Assembly: GCF_003989795.1 (NCBI RefSeq)
Contig: NZ_RZHG01000010.1
Location: forward strand, 162,914-226,913
Source of the DNA: Vreelandella andesensis
GTDB lineage: Bacteria > Pseudomonadota > Gammaproteobacteria > Pseudomonadales > Halomonadaceae
Direction: 5' to 3'
Length of the DNA stretch: 64,000 nt
The notes under the pieces are model-generated. The model was not told where the DNA came from and ran no database searches. It was given only the letters and a program-made list of their open reading frames with translations. A program made the position numbers and the translations under genes. Below are positions 9,647 to 19,563 of this stretch, piece by piece (position 1 is the stretch's first letter; the number at the start of each line of letters is the position of its first letter).

Positions 9647-11113
9647 ATGGCCATGTTGGGTAAGCGGCGGCCACCTCGCCCCGCCTCAGGACACTCGGGA
9701 CTCGTACGCAAACCAAACCGTAAAACTGAGTCTAACGATGAGACCTCGACAACGCTGGTGGTTGAGCGTCTAGCCCATGATGGCCGTGGTGTAGCGCATA
9801 ACACAGCGGGTAAAACTGTGTTTATTGATCAAGCGTTACCTGGTGAGCATGTCGATGTGGCAGTACACGTTACCCGTAAACGATATGACGAAGCGCATAT
9901 TAAAACGCGGCTGACCACATCAGAGCAGAGAGTTCAGCCTGCTTGTGTTTACTTTGGCCAGTGTGGCGGCTGTGATTTACAACACCTTAACCTTGCTGCA
10001 CAACGTCAGCATAAGCGCGATGTGGTCACCGAGCTGATGGCGCGCCAAGGACTAACGCTAGGTTCAATTGCTGCGTTAGATGGCAGTAGCGAGCACTACC
10101 GACGTCGCGCACGCTTGGGGGTTAGGGTGGATGGACAGGGTAATGTTCTCCTGGGATTTCGAGCGCCCAACAGTCATCGGTTAGTTGATATTGAGCAGTG
10201 CCATGTTTTGGTGCCAGCGTTGAATGCATTGATCCTTCCGTTGCGGCAACTGCTAGCAACGTTAGCCTCTCCCCGTCTTGTTGGCCATGTTGAACTACTG
10301 GCGACCAATGAGGCGACGGTGGTACTGGTGCGTCAGTTAAAAGCACATGATCAAGATATGGCCCGTTGGCAGCGCTTTGCGGAGCAGCAGCATGTCGCGC
10401 TAGGCACTTGGTTAGGGCGGGAAACACCAGTTTTGCACTGGAATAGTGCGCATAGTAGCGGGGCACCTACTCTACAAGAAGTGGTTAACCTTGATGAACT
10501 CGATATTCAAAGAGCGAGTTTGCCAAACATTGAGCATCGTTCGTCAGCTGATGAGGTATCCAATTTACTGACGTTACGTTTCTCGCCAGGCGATTTTTTA
10601 CAGGTAAATGCTGAGGTTAACCAAAAGATGGTAGCCCAGGTGATAGCATGGTTGAAGCCATCGCCAGGGCAACAGCTCCTAGACCTCTTTGCTGGGATTG
10701 GCAACTTCAGCCTGCCGCTAGCGGCGGCTGGAGCAGAGGTGATCGCCGTAGAAGGCAGCCCGGCGATGGTGAAGCAAATTACTGCCAACGCAGAAGCTAA
10801 TCAGTTGGATGTGCATGCTCAGCAAGCCGACTTAAGTGACGCTCACACGGTGAAAAGGCTACTCAGCGAGCACCAACAAATAGATGCAGTTGTGCTGGAT
10901 CCACCTCGCAACGGCGCAGAAGCAGTTTGCCAAGTATTAAGCAGTTACAATGTATCCCGGGTGGCCTATATTTCTTGTGATCCAGCAACGCTTGCTCGCG
11001 ATGCGGCACATCTTGTGCATGCAGGTTATCGTGTCAAGCAAGTCGCAGTGGCAGATATGTTTCTACACACTGCTCACCTGGAAACGCTGATGCTGTTTGA
11101 ATACGAGGGCTAG
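9647..11113 (+). CDS. rlmD: 23S rRNA (uracil-1939-C5)-methyltransferase RlmD
   Basis: SAM-dependent RNA methyltransferase (formerly RumA) modifying U1939 of 23S rRNA. The 488-residue protein has an N-terminal TRAM RNA-binding domain (about 30-95), a [4Fe-4S] cysteine cluster (CVYFGQCGGCDLQHL plus an upstream Cys), the TrmA/RumA motif FSPGDFLQVNAEVNQKM, SAM motif DLFAGIGNFSLPLA, DPPRNGAE and the catalytic Cys in YISCDPATLARDA. It is translationally adjacent to cysM and lies 70 nt before relA; rlmD-relA-mazG is a conserved gammaproteobacterial order. Confidence 0.95.
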   Translation: MAMLGKRRPPRPASGHSGLVRKPNRKTESNDETSTTLVVERLAHDGRGVAHNTAGKTVFIDQALPGEHVDVAVHVTRKRYDEAHIKTRLTTSEQRVQPACVYFGQCGGCDLQHLNLAAQRQHKRDVVTELMARQGLTLGSIAALDGSSEHYRRRARLGVRVDGQGNVLLGFRAPNSHRLVDIEQCHVLVPALNALILPLRQLLATLASPRLVGHVELLATNEATVVLVRQLKAHDQDMARWQRFAEQQHVALGTWLGRETPVLHWNSAHSSGAPTLQEVVNLDELDIQRASLPNIEHRSSADEVSNLLTLRFSPGDFLQVNAEVNQKMVAQVIAWLKPSPGQQLLDLFAGIGNFSLPLAAAGAEVIAVEGSPAMVKQITANAEANQLDVHAQQADLSDAHTVKRLLSEHQQIDAVVLDPPRNGAEAVCQVLSSYNVSRVAYISCDPATLARDAAHLVHAGYRVKQVAVADMFLHTAHLETLMLFEYEG

Positions 11114-11183
11114 CCAGCCCTTTGCATCAAGCCTCGGTGACGGAAAATGAATAGCCGTTTCCCTGAAAGGATGAATCATTGTC

Positions 11184-13460
11184 ATGGTGAAAGTGCGTGC
11201 AGACCAACCGCTTACACAAAGCGGAAAGGTAGACATTCAGCAGTGGTTAGCGCGCCTTCAAGAAGATGTGCGCCTACGCGAACCCGAGCGACTCTCGCAA
11301 GCGTGTGAACTTGCTGAGCAGTTGGAGCGAGAGGCGCCGCAAACCCACCGCGCGTGGCTCTCGCCAGGTTCAAGTTTTCGAATGGGGCTGGAAATGGCCG
11401 ATATATTGGCCGAGCTCAAGCTTGACCAGCCAACCCTTGAGGCTGCCGTGTTGTATCGTGCAGTTCGCGAGGGGCTGCTGAGTATAGAAGCGGTTACCAA
11501 GCGTTTTGGAGAAGAGGTCGCTAAGCTGATCGATGGCGTTCTGCAAATGGCGGCCATTAGCTACCCACTAACACCCAATCATGGTATGGGGCAGCATAAC
11601 CAGCAGGAAAATCTGCGCAAAATGCTGGTTAACATGGTCGGGGATGTTCGCGTTGCACTGATCAAAATTGCGGAACGCACCTGCGCTTTGCGCCAAGTAA
11701 AAGATGCGCCCCGTGAAAAGTGCTTACAAGTAGCGCGCGAAGTGGCCGATATTTATGCGCCACTTGCTCATCGATTAGGAATAGGTCAAATCAAGTGGGA
11801 GCTTGAAGACCTATCATTTCGCTATCTGCATGAAGAAGAGTACAAAACGATTGCTAAGCTGCTGGCGGAAAAGCGCTTAGATCGTGATCGCTATATTCAC
11901 GACGTGGTGGAAACCATCAAGAGCTTGATGGAAGCCCAGAATATTCACCACTACGACGTGGACGGCCGAGCCAAACATATTTACTCAATCTGGCGCAAAA
12001 TGAAGCGCAAACGGATTGATTTTTCCCAGGTACACGACGTGCGCGCAGTGCGCATTCTGGTGCCCGATGTAGCTGACTGCTACACCGTACTCGGGATTGT
12101 TCATTCCCGCTGGCACCATGTGCCTAACGAGTTTGATGACTATATTGCTAATCCGAAGAAAAATGGTTACCAGTCGCTGCATACCGCAGTGATGGGGCCG
12201 GAAAATAAGGTGCTGGAAATCCAGATACGCACCTTTGCAATGCATGACGAAGCAGAGTTGGGTGTATGCGCCCACTGGCGGTATAAAGGCCACGATACCA
12301 ACGCCAAAAGCCGAAGTTATGAAGAAAAAATTGCCTGGTTGCGTCAGGTACTTGAGTGGCAGGACGAAGTGGGTGGTTTTGGTGATTTACGTGAAGGGCT
12401 CTCAAGTGATGTGGCGCCTGATCGGATCTATGTCTTTACCCCCGATGGCCATGTCATTGACCTACCTCGCATTGCAACGCCCATCGATTTTGCTTATCGC
12501 GTGCACACTGAAATTGGTCACCGCTGTCGCGGTGCCAAGATTAATGGCCGTATCGTCCCGCTTACCTACAAATTAAAGACTGGTCAGCAAGTTGAGATTT
12601 TAACAGCAACCAAAGGTGGCCCCAGTCGCGACTGGCTAAACCCTAGTTTGGGCTATGTGCGTACCTCTCGGGCGCGTGCCAAAATCCAGGCGTGGTTTAA
12701 GTACCAAGCGCGAGACCAAAACTTAGATGAAGGGCGGGCGCTGTTCGAGCGTGAGATGCGCCGTTTGGATGTTGAAGGGCTTGATCTCGCTAAGCTTGCC
12801 GGTGCTGTTAACTACCAAAATGCCGACGATATGTATGCCGCTCTTGGCGCGGGCGACCTGCGTATCGGCCAAGTACTCCATCAAGCTCAGCAACTGTTTG
12901 GTGAAACTGATGATCAAGAGCAATTAGATCGATTGCTTGCAAAGCCTCGTCGTCAGCAAAGCAAAGCAACGAAAAGCGATATCACCGTACTGGGTGTCGG
13001 TAACTTAAAAACCAGCATGGCCAACTGCTGTCGGCCAGTGCCAGGCGAACCGATAGTGGGCTTTATTACCCAAGGCCGCGGTGTCACCGTCCATCGCCAG
13101 GATTGTAGCAATATTCTTCAATTGCGTATGGAAGAGCCCCAACGCATTATCGAAGTAGAGTGGGGTGAGCGCGCCCACACCCGTTACCCCGTCACTATTG
13201 AAATTCAAGCATGGGATCGCTCTGGATTGCTGCGCGATGTAACCGGACTATTAGGTAATGAAAAGGTTAATGTATTAGCAGTGAACACGCTAACAGATAC
13301 CGATAAGGGGATTGCGCGGTTGCGCATCACACTTGAGGTTGACGGTCTTGAATCGTTAGGGCGCTTGTTTTCCCGTATTCAGCAACTGCCCAATGTCACG
13401 GAAGTGCGCCGATTGCGCAATGCTGACCCAGAGAAAAATCCCCGCAAAGGAGGAGCTTGA
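11184..13460 (+). CDS. relA: (p)ppGpp synthetase I (RelA)
   Basis: Ribosome-associated alarmone synthetase that makes pppGpp/ppGpp from GTP/GDP and ATP when uncharged tRNA enters the A site. The 758-residue product has a pseudo-hydrolase region without the HD(ED) catalytic motif, a synthetase domain with the RelA-type acidic motif EFDD and PKKNGYQSLHT, a TGS domain (RIYVFTPDGHVIDLPR), the zinc-finger-like segment with Cys-Cys (MANCCRPVPGE) and a C-terminal ACT domain. The missing HD and the ExDD motif indicate synthetase-only RelA rather than SpoT. The start MVKVRADQ is conserved; AAGGA lies a rather long 13 nt upstream. Confidence 0.96.
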   Translation: MVKVRADQPLTQSGKVDIQQWLARLQEDVRLREPERLSQACELAEQLEREAPQTHRAWLSPGSSFRMGLEMADILAELKLDQPTLEAAVLYRAVREGLLSIEAVTKRFGEEVAKLIDGVLQMAAISYPLTPNHGMGQHNQQENLRKMLVNMVGDVRVALIKIAERTCALRQVKDAPREKCLQVAREVADIYAPLAHRLGIGQIKWELEDLSFRYLHEEEYKTIAKLLAEKRLDRDRYIHDVVETIKSLMEAQNIHHYDVDGRAKHIYSIWRKMKRKRIDFSQVHDVRAVRILVPDVADCYTVLGIVHSRWHHVPNEFDDYIANPKKNGYQSLHTAVMGPENKVLEIQIRTFAMHDEAELGVCAHWRYKGHDTNAKSRSYEEKIAWLRQVLEWQDEVGGFGDLREGLSSDVAPDRIYVFTPDGHVIDLPRIATPIDFAYRVHTEIGHRCRGAKINGRIVPLTYKLKTGQQVEILTATKGGPSRDWLNPSLGYVRTSRARAKIQAWFKYQARDQNLDEGRALFEREMRRLDVEGLDLAKLAGAVNYQNADDMYAALGAGDLRIGQVLHQAQQLFGETDDQEQLDRLLAKPRRQQSKATKSDITVLGVGNLKTSMANCCRPVPGEPIVGFITQGRGVTVHRQDCSNILQLRMEEPQRIIEVEWGERAHTRYPVTIEIQAWDRSGLLRDVTGLLGNEKVNVLAVNTLTDTDKGIARLRITLEVDGLESLGRLFSRIQQLPNVTEVRRLRNADPEKNPRKGGA

Positions 13461-14299
13461 TGCGTTACAGCGTCGATGATCTGCTCACGTTGATGTCGGT
13501 ACTCCGCGATGCGGAACAGGGTTGCCCTTGGGATATCAAGCAAGATTGGGATAGCATTGTTCCCCACACCATAGAAGAAGCTTACGAAGTTGCTGACGCT
13601 ATTGAGCGACGCGCCTTCGATGAATTGCCGGGTGAACTGGGCGACCTGCTTTTTCAAGTGGTGTACTACGCCCAGTTTAGTGCCGAGGAGCAGCGCTTTG
13701 ACTTTCATGACATTGTCGATACGTTAACTGCGAAAATGGTGCGACGTCATCCGCATGTGTTTCCCGATGGCACGCTCGCGTCGCGGCGTCCACCTGGAGT
13801 GAGTGCCGAGGACGTACAAACCGAGCACGTTAATTCGCGCTGGGAAGCGCTCAAAGCCAATGAGCGTGCCGAGCGTGCACAACATACAGCGCCTTCGGTA
13901 CTTGACGATGTTCCGCGCACGCTACCTGCGCTCAGCCGTGCCGCTAAGCTGTCGAAACGCGCCGCCAGGGTCGGGTTTGACTGGCCGGATGCCAGCGGCG
14001 TGCTAGACAAAATCCGTGAAGAGCTGGCTGAAGTTGAAGAAGCCCTTGCCGAGGGAAACCAACAGCATGTCCAAGAAGAAGTTGGCGACCTGCTGTTTGC
14101 AGTGACCAATTTAGCTCGCACAGTCGGGGCTGACCCCGAACGATGCCTGCGTAGTACTAACACGAAATTTGAGCGCCGCTTTCGCTACGTTGAGGGCAAG
14201 CTTGCCGCCGATGCGCGTCCGCTGGCCGACGCCTCGCTTGATGAAATGGAAAGCCATTGGCAAGCCGCAAAAGCACAAGAAAAAACATTTACCCCTTAA
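13460..14299 (+). CDS. mazG: Nucleoside triphosphate pyrophosphohydrolase MazG
   Basis: Hydrolyses NTPs to NMPs and pyrophosphate; in E. coli it also moderates (p)ppGpp levels. The 279-residue protein carries two MazG folds: the N-terminal one with GCPWDIKQ and HTIEEAYEVADAIE (Mg-binding EExxE-type helix), the C-terminal one with KIREELAEVEEAL and EEVGDLLFAVTNLAR. ATG 13460 overlaps the last base of the relA stop and has AAAGGAGG at 13447-13454 as ribosome-binding site, so relA-mazG are coupled. Confidence 0.95.
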   Translation: MRYSVDDLLTLMSVLRDAEQGCPWDIKQDWDSIVPHTIEEAYEVADAIERRAFDELPGELGDLLFQVVYYAQFSAEEQRFDFHDIVDTLTAKMVRRHPHVFPDGTLASRRPPGVSAEDVQTEHVNSRWEALKANERAERAQHTAPSVLDDVPRTLPALSRAAKLSKRAARVGFDWPDASGVLDKIREELAEVEEALAEGNQQHVQEEVGDLLFAVTNLARTVGADPERCLRSTNTKFERRFRYVEGKLAADARPLADASLDEMESHWQAAKAQEKTFTP

Positions 14300-14346
14300 T
14301 TGCTAACATTTAACAACTAATGCGACCCCGCAAGGAGGCCATGCCA

Positions 14347-16995
14347 ATGAGTCACGACCTACACGAATCGCTACGTGATAACGTACGCATTCTCGGCGAC
14401 AGCCTGGGCCGTACGATTGCCGATGATTTAGGCCAGTCTTTTGTTGATAAAATTGAAACGATTCGTGCCCATGCTAAGCGGGGACGCCAGGGCGATTCAT
14501 TGCAGCAGCGTGAACTCATTGAGTATCTACGCCAATTGCCTGAACGCGATCTGCTGCCCGTTACGCGTGCGTTTAACCAGTTCTTAAACCTCGCCAATAT
14601 TGCTGAGCAGCACTACCGGGCGCGCTTTCGCCGAGTGGAAGACTACAAGCCTGGCACCCAGCCGGTGCTTGGTGAACTGTTAAGCCGTGCTCAGCAGGCG
14701 GGTAATTCGCCGCGCAAGTTAGTAGAAACTTTGGCCAGCATGCGCGTTGAGCTCGTGCTTACCGCCCACCCAACAGAAGTTATTCGCCGCACGCTGATTC
14801 AGAAATATGATGCTATCGACGAATGCCTGACTGCCATTGAAAGCTCCGAAGACTACCCGGAACGTGGAACCCGCGCTCAAGGGCGTTTGGAAGAGTTGAT
14901 CAGTCAGGCGTGGCATACCGATGAAATTCGTCATGAACGTCCGACGCCTGTTGATGAGGCCAAGTGGGGCTTCGCTGTTATCGAAAACTCCTTGTGGCAG
15001 GCGGTGCCAGACTTTCACCGTGATCTCGATAATTTATTGCTGGATACTGCCGGAGAGCGGTTGCCGTTGGATGCGGCGCCAATTCGCTATGCTTCTTGGA
15101 TGGGTGGTGACCGAGACGGCAATCCAAATGTAACGGCGCGTGTGACGCGAGAGGTGCTGTTATTGGGCCGATGGATGGCTGCCGATCTCTATTTACGGGA
15201 TATTGAGCAGCTGAAAACCGAGCTTTCTATGTGGAAAGCCAACAGTGCCTTAAAGGCAGAGGTAGGGGAAGGTACTGAGCCTTACCGTGAACTGCTCAAG
15301 CGCCTACTTAACAAAATGGAAGCCACCCGCGACTGGGCAAAAGCCGAGCTGGATGGCCGCAACTATGATGGCGGGCCAATTATTGAAACCCGCGACCAGC
15401 TCTATTCGCCGCTGCTGGCGTGCTACCGCTCACTGTGTGATGTCGGACTGGATACGATTGCCAACGGCGCGTTGCTTGATACCTTGCGACGCGTGGCAGT
15501 GTTCGGTGTCACGTTGACCAAGCTTGATCTGCGCCAGGAAGCCAGTCGCCACGCCCAGGTGATGGAAGAACTCACCAGTGTGCTGGGCTTGGGTCACTAT
15601 CAGGAGTGGAGTGAAGCGCAGCGCCAAGAGTTTCTATTGGGCGAACTTGAATCACGGCGGCCGCTGATTCCACGCCGTTGGGAGTGTTCGGCAGAGTCCC
15701 GCGAAGTGCTCGATACCTTCAAAGTAATCGCTCAAGAGCACGCCGAAGCGCTAGGCACATATATTATTTCAATGGCTGCCGAGCCCTCGGATGTTTTAAC
15801 AGTGGCGCTGTTGATGAAAGAAGTTGGGGGACAAGTCACGCTACCTATCGCACCGCTATTTGAAACCCTAAACGATCTTGATCATGCGGGCGATGTTATC
15901 GATCAATTGCTGACGTTACCGGGTTACCGCGCCCTGGCAAAAGACCGACAAGAAGTCATGATTGGCTATTCTGACTCTTCCAAAGACGCCGGACAGCTTG
16001 CCGCCGCCTGGGCACAGTACCGTGCCCAGGAATCGTTGGTCGATGTATGCAACAAACATGGCGTGGATTTGACGCTTTTCCATGGCCGCGGAGGTACCGT
16101 AGGTCGTGGTGGCGGTCCTGCCCATGCGGCGATTCTCTCTCAACCGCCAGGTTCAGTGAATGGTAGTCTGCGGGTAACTGAACAGGGTGAGATGATTCGC
16201 TTCAAGTTTGGGCAGCCGGATATCGCCCTGCGCTCAATGGAAATTTACGCCTGTGCCGTGCTTGAGGCCACCTTGTTACCGCCGCCCGCGCCGGAACCTC
16301 ACTGGCGGGAAGAGATGGACCAACTGGCGAAAGTGGCCCATGCCGCCTACGTCGGTGTCGTGCGGGAAGACCCCGACTTTGTCCCGTACTTCCGGTCTGT
16401 TACGCCGGAAGGTGCGCTGGGCAGGTTGCCGCTCGGCTCTCGGCCAACTAAGCGCCGTCAGGATGGAGGCGTAGAAACGTTGCGCGCGATTCCGTGGATT
16501 TTTGCCTGGACGCAGATTCGCTTGATGCTCCCTGCCTGGCTAGGCAGTGGTGAAGCGTTTTCGCGGCGTTTAGAGCAGCCGGGTGGTCGAGAAGTCTTGC
16601 AGGAAATGCGTAGCCAATGGCCTTTCTTTGGCACCTATCTCGATATGTTGGAGATGTTGTTGGCAAAAGCGGACGTAGCGATTGCTGCTTATTACGAGCA
16701 TCGGTTGGTCGACGAGCCCTCATTGAAAGCGCTGGGCAAAAAACTGCGTACGCGATTTGAGTGCCTAGAAAATGTGGTGCTGGATATTCTCCAGCAAGAG
16801 AAACTCCTCGAAAATACACCGCTGATTCGCCAGGCAATTGATGTGCGCAATCCCTACATCGACCCACTTCATGGCTTGCAAGCGGAACTTCTACAACGTA
16901 ATCGAGATGCCGATGGTGCGATCAGTGCAGACCTCTCGCGGGCGCTGATGGTGACCATGGCAGGGATTGCCGCAGGCCTGCGTAACACCGGTTAA
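14347..16995 (+). CDS. ppc: Phosphoenolpyruvate carboxylase
   Basis: Anaplerotic enzyme carboxylating phosphoenolpyruvate to oxaloacetate. The 882-residue product has the catalytic-His motif VLTAHPTEVIRR, GYSDSSKDAG, the glycine-rich FHGRGGTVGRGGG and the typical C-terminal RNTG. Three ATGs are possible (14320, 14341, 14347); AAGGAGG at 14332-14338 gives good spacing only for 14347, which starts MSHDLHESLRDNV. It stands alone and is followed by a clear terminator. Confidence 0.96.
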   Translation: MSHDLHESLRDNVRILGDSLGRTIADDLGQSFVDKIETIRAHAKRGRQGDSLQQRELIEYLRQLPERDLLPVTRAFNQFLNLANIAEQHYRARFRRVEDYKPGTQPVLGELLSRAQQAGNSPRKLVETLASMRVELVLTAHPTEVIRRTLIQKYDAIDECLTAIESSEDYPERGTRAQGRLEELISQAWHTDEIRHERPTPVDEAKWGFAVIENSLWQAVPDFHRDLDNLLLDTAGERLPLDAAPIRYASWMGGDRDGNPNVTARVTREVLLLGRWMAADLYLRDIEQLKTELSMWKANSALKAEVGEGTEPYRELLKRLLNKMEATRDWAKAELDGRNYDGGPIIETRDQLYSPLLACYRSLCDVGLDTIANGALLDTLRRVAVFGVTLTKLDLRQEASRHAQVMEELTSVLGLGHYQEWSEAQRQEFLLGELESRRPLIPRRWECSAESREVLDTFKVIAQEHAEALGTYIISMAAEPSDVLTVALLMKEVGGQVTLPIAPLFETLNDLDHAGDVIDQLLTLPGYRALAKDRQEVMIGYSDSSKDAGQLAAAWAQYRAQESLVDVCNKHGVDLTLFHGRGGTVGRGGGPAHAAILSQPPGSVNGSLRVTEQGEMIRFKFGQPDIALRSMEIYACAVLEATLLPPPAPEPHWREEMDQLAKVAHAAYVGVVREDPDFVPYFRSVTPEGALGRLPLGSRPTKRRQDGGVETLRAIPWIFAWTQIRLMLPAWLGSGEAFSRRLEQPGGREVLQEMRSQWPFFGTYLDMLEMLLAKADVAIAAYYEHRLVDEPSLKALGKKLRTRFECLENVVLDILQQEKLLENTPLIRQAIDVRNPYIDPLHGLQAELLQRNRDADGAISADLSRALMVTMAGIAAGLRNTG

Positions 16996-17015
16996 ATACA
17001 ATGCTATTCGGTTTT

Positions 17016-17041
17016 GCCGCCACACTCGTGGCGGCATTTTT
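17016..17041 (+). terminator. Rho-independent terminator after ppc
   Basis: Eight-base-pair stem GCCGCCAC / GTGGCGGC with loop ACTC (17016-17035), followed by ATTTTT. It begins 21 nt after the ppc stop. Confidence 0.9.
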
Positions 17042-17083
17042 ATCGTTCTGCCATAAAAAATAGCCATCAAAAAGGGACGTGAT

Positions 17084-17629
17084 ATGTCACAGGATGCTCA
17101 GGCCGTATTAAAGTTCTGGTTTGATGAATTAACACCCGCCCAATGGTTTAAAAAAGACCCCGACATGGACCAGCAGATCGCAGCGCGTTTTGGTGCTACC
17201 CATGTCCAGGCCGCCGCCTGCGAGTGTTTTGAGTGGCGAAGTCACCCACAGGGGCGGTTGGCGGAAATCATTGTACTGGACCAGTTTTCGAGAAATATTT
17301 ATCGAGACGATGCACGCGCGTTTGCCAGTGATGGTATGGCCCTGGCGCTGGCTCAGGAAGCGGTCGCTCATGGCGCGGATCAGACATTATCAGTGACCGA
17401 ACGCAGCTTTTTATACATGCCTTACATGCACAGTGAGTCTGCTAAAATCCACGCCATCGCAATGCAGCTTTTCAATCAGCCGGGGTTAGAGAACAACCTG
17501 GACTTTGAGGCGCGCCACAAGGTCATTATCGACCGCTTTGGTCGCTACCCGCATCGCAACGCGGTATTGAAAAGAGCCTCAACGCTTGAAGAAGTCGACT
17601 TTCTCACGCAGCCCGGCTCGGCGTTTTAA
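17084..17629 (+). CDS. DUF924 family protein
   Basis: A 181-residue cytosolic protein of the DUF924 family, whose alpha-helical fold is TPR-like and whose biochemical function is not established. Conserved features visible are VLKFWFDELTPAQWFKKD at the N-terminus, the central IIVLDQFSRNIYRDD and YMPYMHSESAKIH. No signal peptide or membrane segment. AAAGGGA precedes the ATG. It is a single-gene unit between the ppc terminator and rluF; the context gives no hint of function. Confidence 0.88.
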   Translation: MSQDAQAVLKFWFDELTPAQWFKKDPDMDQQIAARFGATHVQAAACECFEWRSHPQGRLAEIIVLDQFSRNIYRDDARAFASDGMALALAQEAVAHGADQTLSVTERSFLYMPYMHSESAKIHAIAMQLFNQPGLENNLDFEARHKVIIDRFGRYPHRNAVLKRASTLEEVDFLTQPGSAF

Positions 17630-17680
17630 GCGCTTTTAATACGCGGCTTTTGTTCATTCCACCTATGCCTATGGCGTTTT

Positions 17681-18784
17681 ATGTCATTACGAAAATCGAC
17701 CCGGATCAATAAGTACATCAGTGAAAGTGGTCTTTGTTCCCGTCGGGAGGCTGACCGCTTTGTGGAGCAAGGCAACGTCTGGATTAACGGACGCCGTGCG
17801 ACGACAGGCGATCAGGTGGTGGCAGGTGACCGAGTAAAGGTCAATGGCCAGGACATTGAGCCTCAAGAAGAAGAGGATTTAGTGCTTATTGCACTCAATA
17901 AGCCGGTGGGTATTGTCAGTACCACCGAATCTAGCGAAAAAGACAATATTGTTGACTTCGTTAAGCACGGCACGCGCATCTTTCCTATCGGGCGGCTGGA
18001 TAAAGACTCCCAGGGGCTTATTTTTCTGACCAACAACGGCGACTTGGTTAATAAAATTCTGCGCGCCAATAATAACCACGAGAAAGAGTATGTGGTAACG
18101 GTCAACAAGCCGATTACCGATGAGTTTGTTGCGGATATGCAAAACGGGGTGCCAATCCTGGGGCAGGTCACCAAAAAGTGCAAAGTGAGCAAAGAATCGA
18201 CCTTTGTGTTCACTATCACGCTGGTGCAAGGATTGAATCGCCAGATTCGTCGCATGTGCGAATATTTCGGCTATGAGGTCACTCAGCTTGTTCGTACACG
18301 TATCATGAACGTGTCTCTGAAAAGCCTGGCCCTGGGTGACTGGCGGGATTTAACGCCGAAAGAGATCGATACCATCGTCGCACTCACGGAACGTTCGCAA
18401 GCCGTGCCCGATAAAAGCAAGCCCGCGAGGCCCGATTACAACGCGGGTGCCGGCTCCAACAAAGTCAACCCTGCCGCCAAGGGCAACGGTGGGCGCCAGC
18501 AGGTGGCAAAAAACGCGGCCAAGCCCGGTGCCAGCGCCACAGGGAAACCAGCGGCCAAAGGCAAAAAAGCCGCCAGTGGAAAAGTGCGCCCTGGCCCGAA
18601 AGGTAATCCGGCAGGTAAGCACCCTCCAAAGGCCAAAGCAGGAAAGCCCGGTGCGAAAGGCAAAGCCGGGGCGAAACCAGTGGGTAAAGGTGGGGTCGGG
18701 CGATCAGGCAAACCAACCTCAGGTAAGTCTGTCTCAAGTAAGCCTGTCTCAAGTAAGCCCCCACGCGCGAAAGGAAAGCGTTAA
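17681..18784 (+). CDS. rluF: 23S rRNA pseudouridine synthase RluF with Lys/Gly/Pro-rich tail
   Basis: Isomerises U2604 of 23S rRNA to pseudouridine (RsuA/RluB/E/F family). An N-terminal S4 domain ([20 protein letters not shown]) is followed by the catalytic domain with the catalytic Asp in [15 protein letters not shown] and [14 protein letters not shown]. Catalytic homology ends near residue 240. The remaining about 125 residues are low complexity: Lys, Gly, Ala, Pro and Ser, strongly basic, ending in short repeats of the type VSSKP. E. coli RluF has 290 residues, so the tail is longer than usual. The tail probably binds RNA nonspecifically (inference). Confidence 0.92.
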   Translation: MSLRKSTRINKYISESGLCSRREADRFVEQGNVWINGRRATTGDQVVAGDRVKVNGQDIEPQEEEDLVLIALNKPVGIVSTTESSEKDNIVDFVKHGTRIFPIGRLDKDSQGLIFLTNNGDLVNKILRANNNHEKEYVVTVNKPITDEFVADMQNGVPILGQVTKKCKVSKESTFVFTITLVQGLNRQIRRMCEYFGYEVTQLVRTRIMNVSLKSLALGDWRDLTPKEIDTIVALTERSQAVPDKSKPARPDYNAGAGSNKVNPAAKGNGGRQQVAKNAAKPGASATGKPAAKGKKAASGKVRPGPKGNPAGKHPPKAKAGKPGAKGKAGAKPVGKGGVGRSGKPTSGKSVSSKPVSSKPPRAKGKR

Positions 18785-18808
18785 TCTGTTTGTTAGGGAA
18801 AGGCGGTT

Positions 18809-18844
18809 AAGAAAGGATGGTCAAGAAAGGATGGTCAAGAAAGG
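18809..18844 (+). repeat. 14-bp tandem repeat downstream of rluF
   Basis: Unit AAGAAAGGATGGTC occurs at 18809-18822 and 18823-18836, with a third partial copy to 18844. It is noncoding and lies just before the hairpin at 18844. Confidence 0.85.
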
Positions 18845-18861
18845 GCGGGTTGATGCCCGCC
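18844..18861 (-). terminator. Hairpin between rluF and trpG
   Basis: GGCGGG / CCCGCC stem with a 6-nt loop. On the minus strand it is followed by CTTTCTT, so it may terminate the trpR-trpE-trpG transcript. On the plus strand there is no T-run, so its role for rluF is less clear. Confidence 0.6.
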
Positions 18862-18903
18862 GTCAACGTTAATCAACTTAGATAGTTAGAAACTCCAACA
18901 AGG

Positions 18904-19563
18904 TTAGGCAAACAGAAAGTTAGCGATCAGCTCCTTGCCACCTTCGGTTGCAAACGATTCAGGGTGAAACTGGATGCCATGAATCGGGTAATCACGATGT
19001 TTGACGCCCATCAATTCGAATTCGCCTACCGTTTGCCACTGGTCGCGTTGTTCGAACTTGTCAGCGCCCAGTGCGCCTACTGTTGCGGTCACCTCCAAGC
19101 AGTCGGGCAGTGTCGCCGCATCAGCAATTAATGAGTGATAGCGCATCACTTCAAGTTGGTCGGGCACGCCATTAAAGACTGAATGATTGTTGTGGTTTAT
19201 CGGGCTGATTTTGCCATGCATAGGTAATGGCGCTTTTACAACCTTGCCGCCAAACACATGGACGATTCCCTGCATGCCCAGACAAACCCCTAGCAGCGGT
19301 GTCGTCTTGCCGAGCCTTTCAATCACGTCAGCACAGACGCCAAAATAGCGTGGATCATCGGGCGAGCCTGGGCCGGGGGAGATAATAATGCGATCTGGTG
19401 CCATGGCCTCAATGGCCTGAAAATCAATCTGATTGTTGCGCTTCACCAGAATCTCGAAGTCCGCCAGCCCGCCGCGATTTTTCTCCGTCGTTAAAATCTC
19501 ACCTATAAATTGATACAAGTTATAGGTAAAAGAATCGTAGTTATCGATAATTAGCACCTTCAT
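18904..19563 (-). CDS. trpG: Anthranilate synthase component II (glutamine amidotransferase)
   Basis: Glutaminase subunit delivering ammonia to chorismate amination. The 219-residue protein has the class I glutamine amidotransferase triad: nucleophile Cys94 in GVCLGMQ and the His/Glu pair in IQFHPESF, plus the oxyanion segment IISPGPGSPDD. It overlaps the start of component I by 4 nt. PabA is very similar in sequence; linkage to a trpE-like partner, trpR and a trp operator favours anthranilate over aminodeoxychorismate synthesis. Confidence 0.85.
   Translation of the reverse strand: MKVLIIDNYDSFTYNLYQFIGEILTTEKNRGGLADFEILVKRNNQIDFQAIEAMAPDRIIISPGPGSPDDPRYFGVCADVIERLGKTTPLLGVCLGMQGIVHVFGGKVVKAPLPMHGKISPINHNNHSVFNGVPDQLEVMRYHSLIADAATLPDCLEVTATVGALGADKFEQRDQWQTVGEFELMGVKHRDYPIHGIQFHPESFATEGGKELIANFLFA

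Noticed and set aside
18465..18872. Several overlapping frames on both strands over the rluF tail
   Set aside because: Low-complexity GC-rich DNA keeps all frames open; only the rluF frame continues a conserved domain.
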